A stretch of DNA of 64,000 nt from Diadema setosum. Its lineage: Eukaryota; Echinodermata; Echinoidea; Diadematoida; Diadematidae. The stretch lies in the NCBI RefSeq assembly GCF_964275005.1, contig NC_092692.1, positions 18,439,506-18,503,505 on the forward strand, given 5' to 3'. The notes under the pieces are model-generated. The model was given only the letters and a program-made list of their open reading frames with translations, was not told the DNA's origin and did no database searches. Shown piece by piece: positions 36,331-48,300 of the stretch. How positions within the stretch are numbered: position 1 is the first letter of the stretch; each line of letters starts with the position of its first letter. The translations under genes and the position numbers were made by a program.

Positions 36331-39300
36331 TTTTAAGCATAACCCATTTTTTTTCCAATTTTGGTGGGAGGTACACATGGAACTCTAGCTAATGGGTATG
36401 CCAAGAGGTAGAAATGTAAGCAAAATTGTTGAAATTATTTAATTCCATTCATAAACACACAGATACATCAACAGGAATATATAGTCAACCCCGACAAAAA
36501 TTTTCTTTTAATTTTTTTATTCTATTTCTCTTTACACCTTATGTTCAGTTTGTCGATGAATCTGCCATGGCTCCTCCTCTGCCACCACTACGTTTTAAAC
36601 TACATGAAAGAGTGACAAGGACACATCCACAGCACTCCACAAACAGAGAGGAAGCCGACAAAGCAACACCCAAGAAAACGAATGTAACAAACTAGACAAG
36701 AAGAAAACTGCACAGAGGGAAAATGGACAGAAGAAAAACAAAAATCGAGGGCTAAATGGACATTGGACAAAAGAGCAGAAATTAATTTCAAACAAAGAAC
36801 ATGGAGAAGACAAGAAGACTTGTCTGATTTCTCTTGATTAGTTTTCTTAGTTAGTTGACAACTAGTTGATGATGTTAGTGTATATAAGGTCAAATTGTGT
36901 AAAGCTTCACTTTCTTCTTCTTCTTCTGATTAAGTCTGCCTTCTTTCATACCAGAGTTACAAAGAATTGAATTCTGTGTAACATAGGTATTGTTCCACAG
37001 GTGTGCAGTAGATATAATTCCAAAGAACTGTTACAATAGTGTTATTTGTGGGAACATACATAAAGTCTATATGTGTAGGTTTTAACATCTCACACCACAA
37101 TAAAGGAAATTAGTTGATATGTCGTAGTGTACCTATGTTACAAAGACATACTGTCCGTGTAACATAGGTAGTACACTGTGGGCGAGGTTGTTGACTGAAA
37201 ACCCCTGATTATAACAATAAAATCATGTTTTCACTTGAATACCCATACAAATCACTTGCTTCAATTGTGGTGCTTTTAAGAATATTGTCATTGTGTCACT
37301 CTTGATGAAAAAGTTAAACCTTTGATTGAAATTGTTAATGGTTTGTAGAAAAAAACATGTTAATAAAAGTGGCTTGCAGTTGACATCAGAACATACAATC
37401 TTACTAATAATGATCTCATGCGCCTGTTAAATAACATGTTGATGTGTTATGGACGAAAAAAACGTGGATGTGTTCATTGTTATCATTTCAGAACACAAAA
37501 TTATGAAGGATGTCAACAAATGAAGTCCGTGTAACATAGGTATTTTGCCATACCTGTTTACCCATGCTGACTGAAAGTATGCGAAGTAATAAACAGATTT
37601 CTAGTGGAATAAGTTGAAGAATGGGAGTAACAAATCAGGGGGAAAAAGGAAATTTCAATTTACCCAACTTGAATTTTCAACTTGTATGTCACAATTTCAG
37701 TCCCAACCCCATGGAATTACCCATATACCACAGACTGAGGAAGAAAAACAAAAAGCCACCAACAATGACTAAAGGAACTTTCAGTGAAAGAACCGGCAGC
37801 AAATTTCACCTAACCACAGCTACTGATAGCAAACACACAAATGAAATGCAACTTGCAACTCATTAACTAAACAATTTAATAAAGATTTGCCGTTCAAAAT
37901 GTTAAAATAAGTGTTAATTTGTGTTGTTGTTGTTGGTATTCGTGTGGGGGGGGGGGGGGGGGGGGCTTTGTTATGAATATCTCAGGCTACTGTTTTAAAT
38001 TCAGTTGAACTTTCTTCCCTGCTTGTTAAATGTCTACATTGTATATGCCTTTATGTCTGAGGTTTGAAAGGCATGGACAGGAAAAGGAAGACATCTAATG
38101 AATTAATGATTCAAAGACTGATATTATACAACTTGAACATGTAGAAAGCTGCATGGAACTGGAAGCTCTGCTTGGGTAATGGGACATTTCAGTTACCTGA
38201 GGTAGTTAGGACGATTGGTCTCTTGGTGCTCTCCATGAGAGATGTGATGGCCGATAGAAAACCTTTGTCTTCATCAAATATAATATCAACCTACAGGAGA
38301 AAGACAAGAAAAGGAAGATGTGCCACTCAATCACAAATTTTCAGCCATTTGCATTTTAAAACAGGAATGCTTAACAAATACCACATGTATACTGGTAGCT
38401 ATTCTACTCCTTATCTGAGGGACAAAGAAAAACAAACTTTCACTATAATTTCAAAACAAGCCAAGCAATGTTTTGCTCTCTCTTCTGCTCCCCTCAAAAA
38501 AAAAAAAAAAGAAGAAATATCTCTTCTCTTTAAGAGAAGAAGTAATACTTCTCTACCATTCATATAATTCCTTAAAATCAAAGTGACTAGGATTTAACTT
38601 CACAAAATAGCATGTGAGAGTATCCCACGAGTTGAAATATTTGTAGATCAATCTACTCTATTCATGTTGTGGACTTCATTTCTTCAAGGCTGCACATAAG
38701 AATTCTGTACTTTTCTACAACAAAATCTCAAAACAATCTTTGGCCTATAGATACATAATATGATAGGTGATTACCAAATACAGCTATTTATCATGACAGG
38801 TGTGGAAATAAAAGTTCCCTATCAAATTCAAAAGGTTGAGTGCTATCAACTTTGCATGCACAAAATGCCTACCTGATTTTTTTCATTTGACCAAATGCTA
38901 AGAAAAACAACTGAAAAAATAAGAAAAAATATTACCTCATCAAAGAGAATCAGAGATGTGGCAGTGGTCTTTGGTTTGTGGCCGAGGTCAGACGTTGGCT
39001 TGGGGCCACCTAGTGTCTGCTGCTTGCTGGCCTTGGTCTGAGAGGTCAAAGGTCTCTTGGCCGGAGACTTCTTGGCCAGTTTCTTGGGAGATTTCTTTAC
39101 TGTCCTGTTACAAGTATATTAGAATGAAGAGAAAGGAATTATATCTTGTCAGAACAATATATACACATGTACATGTATATGTGAGCTGAAAGCCCCATCA
39201 CAGTATGCTAATTTGAATGCACTTCATAAGTCATAGACCAAAATGTGTTTTATTTGACTATATAGGAAAAGAAAGCTTGGATGATATTAGCTTTGAAAGT

Positions 39301-42300
39301 TAACTACACATGTATATGAACTAAACAGTCTCCGAAGATGGAATATGCTAAAACCTACTATTCAAAACAAGTGAAAAACACTAGTTAGGAAACACAAAGC
39401 ATCTGTCACAAGTTTGAAAAGAGTGTGCTGGTCTATAAGTATTTTATGAAATGTTCTACCAAAACACATGTGGTAGATGTGACCACCTCCGACAAATGCA
39501 ATTCTGAACTAGCAACTGGTTATACAATTTTGGAGGAGACTTTGTGCAACAGCACAAAAACCTAATATGTACAGGGGAGGTGCAGATTAAACATGCTTCA
39601 TTACCAACATCAATTAGGGTAGCTTTAATGACAAACACAAGAGCAGCGGTCTACCTCTAAAGGTTAAAGAGAGAATAAGCAACTGTTATATTTCAGAATG
39701 ATTGCTTCACGTGAACATATTTTCCCCAGGAGAAGCAATATTCCTTCCCTGTACAAGGTACAAATACACTGAAGATAGATAACTGTATAGAGATATACTT
39801 CCAGTAGACTTCAAGCACTCTTAGCATTGACCTCATTCTAGGTCAAAAATGTATTTTTCCTTTTTCACATCAACACTCATTCATTTCCATAACGGCAGAC
39901 CAGAGCAAAAATATCATCAGCTGAGAGCCAGAAGGACGCTATCATGTCGTAAGATTTGAACATAAATAAAATCGAAACAATTAATTTTCATGAAATCAAA
40001 CATTCATTTAATCAAAAATGGAGTTGATTTATAAGCATCATTCCAAATATCAGGTAAAAACACGCCCTTGTGGTTTTGATTTTTAACATTTTACTGAAAA
40101 TGAAAATAATCTAATATTGAAACCATAATGTAGAGGAGATTGAGCTTTGCAACATGATACCAATAACTCAATATGCCCCAAAATTGTGATAATGCCCTTC
40201 TGGTTCTCAGCTGACAATATAATACACACATGTAACGGATGCAGAAATATAAGACAGATAAAATGCAAAGCACATACCCTGGTTTTTTGACTGGGGATCT
40301 CTTGTTGACTTTGTCCCCCTTGTTGCCTGCCTTGAAGAATGCAGCAAAGGCTTTCGGAATGGCCGGCTTCTTGTTGGTGGGAATTTTCCGGTCCTGGGAA
40401 GACAGAGACTTGCTTGGCGATGACTTGAAGAGGTTGGTAGAGGAGATGCCTGGTTGCCTAGCAACCTGATGAGATTGGGTGACCTCCCCTAGCTCCATGA
40501 GGATCTGCCGTCCACTTCGACGAGAGGATGCGTTCACCTCAAACACCTGATGTGAGGAAAGATTGATACCATGTCTTTTTACTTCATTCCCCCATTCCAT
40601 ATAGATTTTTTCTCATCGGTCACTCATTGGAAGCAAAGTTTTTTTCCCGTCATACTGTACCAGAGCATAGTCAGATGAATCCGATTTGTGTTGATCAACA
40701 ATCAGCTCAGTGTCAGACATGTCTGACGTGATCCTCATGGATGATCTTGCCTCATCGGATCATATCTGACATGTCTGACACTGACCTGATAGTCGACTGA
40801 CACATGTTGCATTCATCAGACTGCGATCCAATACACGTTGGTTGGTGGTTGGAAGCAAAAAAGATTTGCTTCCAACGAGTGAATGATGAGAAGAAAAATC
40901 TCTGTGGAACTGGGGTATCAAGTCACCATCTCTGCAGCAGTTTTCCCCGACTTGATGAGCCATGAAGCTTGTCAAGTCAGAAGATTCTGCTAGGATTGAA
41001 AGCTTGGGCCCCTTTAGACTCCAAGCCATGAAGGTCATGGGTGATGTCACAATATATTCACAACTTAGCCAGGTGATAAATTACAAGAAACAACATTTAG
41101 TAAAGAAGACAACATAAGTTTGTACAAGAGGCAAATCAGGGGAAAAAAAAAAACCTACCTCTCCTCATCTAAAACTATAGCAGCTATGTGAAAAAAAAAA
41201 GAACTAAATACAGATTACTCCAACAGAGTCTCTCCTGCAAAAACTTTAGCCCCCTCACAACTGGGTTTTTCTATGCTTGCAATGTTTTTACCTCACCTAC
41301 TTCAAGTATTCATGAATCAAAAGCCAGTAGTCTCACCTCAAAGCCCTGCTCCTGTGCACAGGCGTAAACTAGCGATGTCTTGCCAACCCCATGCGGTCCC
41401 ACGAGGAGAGTCGTGTTACACAGACCGTCCTCATCGTCGCTGTCGTCACTGTCGTCGCAGCAGAAATCCTCATCACTGTCATCGTCATCATCGCTATCGA
41501 GTCTCTTGGATTCTTTGACAGGAAAGAGAAATAAGTAGTGAGGCACTTCCAAATGCAGCTGTATGGATAGTAGAAGGGCAATTCCGCGGTTAGTAACGTT
41601 ACATTTGAAAAAATTTAGATATTTGTTTTTACCACTAAATTACCATTTATTCACTTCAAGTCAAAATTATGTCAAAAACATGTTCATCCTTCCCAGGTTT
41701 ATGATACAGAAAAGAATGAACACAATCCAAGAAATATTAGAATTGCTATAGCAACTTAAAGGGCTGGTTAGTAACGTTACGAAAAAAGGACATGACAAAA
41801 TAAATCAATGTCTTGTAACAAAAAGTGTGCAAAAATTCAAGTTACTTCAAACAAAGTGTTGCATTAATTTCAATTATTGCATCATGACAAATGTTCATGC
41901 AAATTTTTTTAGCAGTTCGACCAATAATTTTTTAGCTAGACCCCCAAAAGCATGGTTAGTAACGTTACATTTGTCCGGAGTAATTCCGCAGGTCATTTCA
42001 CCCTTTTGTAATTGACAAAATGTCACATGACTTCTGGAGTATTTAAATGTATTCATCTTTTACCCTTTAGCAAAACTTTGAGGAAAAAATTTCAAAGGAA
42101 CCCACTGTAATTAGCATTTAAGTGAATTTCAGCGTCCCCAGTCCCACATGTACATTTTAAATGATGGTTTTAGATCTCACAAAATCAATGAATATGAAAA
42201 ATAAAATCTACTGAATTTGAAAGACCCTAATGATTGGTGAACATCCATGGCATTAGTTGATACCTAGATTAAAGGGTAAGATAAAGAGGCACATTTCTTT

Positions 42301-45300
42301 TATCCATATCATGTCCACCTAACTGCGGAATTGCCCAGCTAAGCTTTTTGTCAACAAAAAATAAGCCTGTGAATTTCAATTTTCCTAAATCCAAAGCATA
42401 TTTCTATGGTGATGCAGTCATAAGAGGGGAACATATCCTCAAGTTATTTAGATGTTGAAAATCTTTTTTTTTTCTTTTTTTTTTTTTTTTTGGTCTTTTG
42501 CTTGTTTAATCCATCTCACAGTGTTTGACAAACATTTTGGCAAGCAATAAAGGCATGACAGGGCAAAATGCTGGCATGGCTCAAATATAAGATACTAAGC
42601 AGATCCAACATACAATCTAACATATGTTCAACATACAATCCTTTGCAATCAGAATGCAAACAATGCCACAAATCAACTGACTTGTTTGTTTCTTCTTGGC
42701 CTTGCTTCCCATCCTGGACGTTTTCTCTTTCATCCTCTGGGTCTTTTTCTTCCATTCTGAGAGCCAGGAGCTGAACTTCTTGCAGGTAAGAGCATTGCCT
42801 ATCATGGCCGATGCTGAGGTTGGCTGGTATTTGTCCGTCCACGCCATGCTGGCGAGTCTTTTGTCTGCCTGAGCTTCTGCACAGTGGGAACAGAGTTGTC
42901 AAGGTCAAACATTGTCATGGCAACAGATCGTCATGGCGATACTATGTCATAGTAATATATCGTCACGGCTACAGATTGTAATCGCAGATACCAGTACATT
43001 GTTTAGGCAGATACATTGTGAATTCTTTTGAGTGTAATTCATGCTACAAGTTGAGGAAGAAAATGTGCTTAATCCAAAAAAAACAAACCAGATATATATT
43101 CAAATGAATTATTTTTGTTTCTAGTATAAGATTGCAAAATTGGGTGACGTCTGCCTTTGTGAGTTTGCAGTGAGGAAAAGGCAGCTCATCCTCATGTGAC
43201 CTCAAGTTTGCAGCTGATCATTTTTTGAATTACCGGTACATAAATGGTAACTATTCCCAAGATGTTGAAAGTTTCAAATGTAGTACATTCCTAGCAGAAT
43301 GATCAAATTCATTTGTGATCATCCATTAGATCTCGACATGAGAGAGAGAGAGAGAGACAGACAGAGAAAAGTTATAACCCTTCCATTACCATATGATCAT
43401 AACAGTGATATGTCACTCATTACTCAAGTGATGAGTTATTGACAGTACAAATGATGTCTTGATGAAGCAGATGTAACTACGTCAGCTCTCAAATATTGGA
43501 GAGATGCCAATGCCTCTTAACACATGGCAGTTGGAGTGTATTTGCTTCTACCTTCAGAGCTGACTTCTTTGCCATCCTGCTTTGTAGGGTCAGCGTCCGA
43601 GGGGCAGGATGTAACTTTATCTTTGCTTTCGTCATTTACAGCAGTCTCCATGGCAACCAGCCTCCTGCTGCTCCTCCTTGATGACCTCCGTAGACTCCGA
43701 CCGCCGTCGGTCTCGCCGCTCTCATCTGTGGTCTGCGTCGCAGCAGAGTCTGCTGACACGTCTAACGATCTTCGTGCCATTTTCCGCTTTCCGCTGGCAT
43801 CCTCTGTGCCATCCTCTGCCTTTCGCTTCCCCCTCACAGTCCTGGCCTCTTTGGTCTCTTGTCCATCTTCAAGTGCTGTTTATCATACCAATGAAAAAGA
43901 CAAATAGAACATATTTATCATGAATTTATGTCAGCAGTGTACCAAATCTATTTTTTTTTTCTAATTTCTTACTTTTTAATCAAGCAATATGATGCGCGAC
44001 AAAAGAAATACTCAGTGTACATGTGTACACCGTAACCCATGAAACTGAGTGGATAATAAAATAACATACCGTATTCTCCAGCGATAAGGCCGCATTAATT
44101 TTCACAGAAAAGAAGCAATACACTCAGGCTGCGGCCTATTTGCCAGCACAACCATATCATGGCCTGTTCAACCTAGAGAATAAAATGCTGAACCAAAACA
44201 CATAATCATGTAAGGGACTATGTAATGTGCCAATGAGCAAATCAATGTCAAACAATGAATCAATCAATCTTATAGACAATGCTATGTTTCGCAATCAATT
44301 TTTTTTTTTTTTTTTTTTTCATCACCTACTAACTGCTGTTGTTTCCGTGCCAATTTTTGGGTAGCGTGAACATGTTGCTTCACAGAGCTGTCCTGGCCAC
44401 AGCATTACAATAACCTGTCTTGCACGCATCATAACATTACACAATGATCATAGCTCTATCTCATAAATTCATTTTCAGACTTACCATGCTTGTCCTCTTC
44501 TGTTTTTTTCAGCTTCTCACCAGACTTCTTGGCCTGGTACATCTTAAATATCCTCTGGACTGGAAACTTGGGGTTGGTCTTGAGGATGCCATCCAGGAAG
44601 GCCTTCTTTTCTGCCTCTGCCAGTGGAGGGTGTCCATGGAAACCCTAAGATGGAGATGATATTTGGAAAGAGCAGAAACAGAAAAAAAGTGTGCAGAATA
44701 AGTACCGATGACAAAGGTTAAAGTAATTCTGAGAATGCATCAAAATAGAATTAAGAGCAGCACATGCAATAAAGCTAATTGACAAACAGTACCTAAATGT
44801 CATATCAAGCTCCACCATGTATGGGTACCGTCACAACTATACAGAAATCCTAAATATCAATTTGTCTTGAAATAATGCCATTGCTAGATGTTCTTTACAT
44901 GGCAAAGAGATTATGAAAGCCAATGCCACTTAAAAGAACTAAAGGTCTACTTGAAAAGATGTAGCTCAATACGTCCTCTCAAAGTACACGACTTGCTCTC
45001 ATGCTGTCAGGCATGCCTACCCTGAAATCAAACGAGGGCGCTGCAGACATCCTGCTGAATGTAAGGCTTCCCAGGTGTATCCCTCCCTTGGGTTGCATGG
45101 GTTTGGGGTCATTGACAGGATGAATTCTCCATTGACCATAGTTTGGGGCAGGAAGATTCCAGAATATATCAGAGGAATCTGTACATGGGAGAAAAATTTA
45201 CAATGTAGATCTGTCACTGAAGAGAGATGTAAGTAAAAGTTCCTATGATATCAGCAGAATTCTCTGGAAGACAGAAAGCAATGATGAGATGAAGTGTCAT

Positions 45301-48300
45301 AAAATCAAAGACATTAGTCTTCATTTGTTTAGTTCCACTTGGTTTTCAAACCTCTTCTTCAACATCTTTGATCACATATGGAAACCATCAGTTCTCCTAC
45401 AAATTTACCTGGTATCATCTGAAAATGGCAGTTGCATATATTAGGCATAAATCAGCAAAATATATGCTACACAAATTACCAGAAAAGTATGCAGTTTTCT
45501 AAAATCAATTATCTGATATAAAGAAATTTTATCCCCCCCCCTTTACAAGACTGCATTAACAGACTAGAATAAGAAAATGAAGATATATCCCACAATACCT
45601 TTCTGCAACACGTGCACAACTTTTTGAAGTGGCAAATCTTCCACTTCTTCCACCGACCCAGCTGGCGCCTTCAGCTGTTCAAGCATGTTGTAACCCAGTG
45701 TAGCCTGCCCCGGAGTGCTGACAGGGGGCGGGGCTAACTTCCCTTCAATGAGGCTGTCCCTGCTGGCCTCGTCCATTAGGAGGCAGTCTCCGCTGGTTGC
45801 CATGGCAGCGGCGAGGCTGTCCTGCTTGAACTTCTTGGCAGCTGCAAGCTGGCCTTGCTTGGTGAAGATTGGAGCTAGTTTGGCTGCAGCTGGGGGGGGG
45901 GGGGGGAGGGGGGAGGAACATGTACAATCTGCTGTAATCTTGGCATTGAAAAAGCAATGTTAATATACTTGCAAATAATGTACAATGAGCATAGACTAGT
46001 GATGCCACATATATATCCAGGACACAAGTTTGACACTCAAACACCTTTTAGACTGACTTACATAGGAGGCACCTACAGAAATGGTATATTGACATGTCTA
46101 AATTCGACAGAGTATGAAAATATCTTCATATCTTACAGAAGCAGATTGTTTTGCTAAGTAGTTCAGTACTTTTTACTGTGACTGCCTTCATATCATTTCC
46201 CAAAACTTGGTACAGAGGCTAGACTAACAAGCTAACATGACCTCATAGCGAACATGTATACATGCACGGTGTCTGCGAGGACTAAATCATATGAAGCAAG
46301 GCCTTGCAAGACCGCCTGACTGAAGAAAGGAGTAGGAATTGTTGGCCCAAATACTCACGTTTACGTGGCGTCTTCGGTTTGTTCCTGGAACTAGACCTTC
46401 TCCTGTTGGGCGAGACCTGCTTCTGTGTACTATCTCCACGCTGCTTTGTGAATACCTCATTTCTTTTCCTCCCCAGGATCATTTGTTCCCCAGCTTTACC
46501 CTTCTTCTTTCCCAGCACCTGTGTGAGGCCACTTCTACTGTTGGTGTTCGAAGATGGAGCTGGGAAGCTCTTCGCAAGTGTCTTCTTGGCAGTCCCTGAG
46601 AGTTTGCTTGCATTTTGGTGTTTGGTTGCTGTGGCCACCTGTTGCCCCTTCTTTGCTCTTTGCAAAAGCTGCTGTGCCTTGGTTACCTTGGTACTCTTCT
46701 ACAAAGTATGACAAACATATTAGAAGGATAAAAAAATTAGGCTTACGTAGCTACATCAGCATGAATTCAGTAATCAAGATTTGTACACGATAAGACATCA
46801 AACAAGACTTTATCTCTCAATCTCCAATATCTGAACAAAAGTTACAATGAAAAGACAGATAAAATGCAGTGTGCTCAAACTTGCAGATGTCAAAAGGGCT
46901 TTGGCAAGTGGGGACATATAATAGGGGAAAAGTGAATAGGCGGAGTCTTACCTTTGGAGAAGACTTGATGGCTGTCAGTTTCATTTTAAGTGACCCTTCA
47001 CCTTTACTTCCTGGGAGTAAAGAAGCCTTGAACTTTCTGTTGCTGTTGGCGACAGGACTTTCAACTTTTTTTGCTCTTGGTGCAGCAGCCTTTTCCTGCT
47101 TGCTGTCACCTTTGGGTTGTTTCTTTTTGTGAGACTTTGAGGGCAGAGAATCTTCGAATTCTTCCACACTTTTGTTGAGGTCAGCTGTGAGGTTCTTGGC
47201 TGCCCTGGCTCTCAGCACTCGTCTGGTTGGTTTGGGAGACTCTCCATTTGATGTCGCAAGATCTGAAGTACTGCCCGCCTGCATTTCCTTCTTTTCCTGC
47301 TTGACAGGATCAACATTCATTTTAGTCTCGGTCTCTCCCTCCTTGCTGTCTACAGTATCCTTACTATCTTTCCTCGATGCAGCTTTGTCCTGTACATCAG
47401 ACACACACTTCGAGATTTCTTCACACTTTTGATCTTTCGTTTGCTCAACAAGTGCTGCCTTTGTGTTGTCAAGATGTTTCACACTGTCCGTGTCTTCTTT
47501 TTCACGACCCCCCTTCTCATTTTTGTCCTTCAGTGGGCCTTTGACATTTTGCGGGCCCACCTGTTGCACTTCTTTCAAAGATTTTGATTCCACTGGAGCC
47601 TCTTTTTTCAAACTTGCTGGTTTCTTTTGGAAGATGCTGTAAACTGGTCCAACTTTCTTCACCTCCTTCTCTTCCACAAAGATTACCGACAGTTCGGGGT
47701 TAGTGTCTGGCACACTCACATTTGACATCAGTCTCCGGGGACGAAACCCTCCCTCTTTCGATGATGCACTTTCTTGATCCTGACTTGGAGACTCACTCTG
47801 AGGGGACGACTCTTTGTCCCCATTGGCCTTGCTGCATCCCTCGAATGGACTGTGGACCTGGGCTCGGACTGTGATGACCTTGCGTGGAGGGGGATCATCT
47901 TTGCCCTCTCCATCTTTTCCTGCTTTCTCCTGCCCAGGACTTGACTTTGGTGGTGTTGAGACTGACTGCTTAGCAGTACTGGGGTCAGCATCTTTGACTA
48001 CCTGTGAGCAATGAAAATTTGGAGGAGTATGTATGACGTTGTCTGGGATCTCCTGGGAATGTGGAGGCTGGCAATCTTTAGAGGCACCCTCCCCTCCTTC
48101 TAAACTATTCCGGTGGGTGTGTGCCGAGTCCTCAACATCATTTTCCACATCTTCCCCAAAAGAATTGAGGAAGTCCATGTAAGACACATGAGTACAGGTT
48201 TTAATCTCAGCACCATCTTCCCCCTGATTGGGGAATGTCACATCAGTGGAATTGGAAAGTTCTTCAGTTACATTTTGATGTTCCTCAGCTGATTGTTTAC

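Noticed and set aside
46304-46711. 135-codon plus-strand open frame rich in Leu and Cys
   Set aside because: Antisense to ATAD5 exon 3, where the minus strand has the conserved frame and splice sites.
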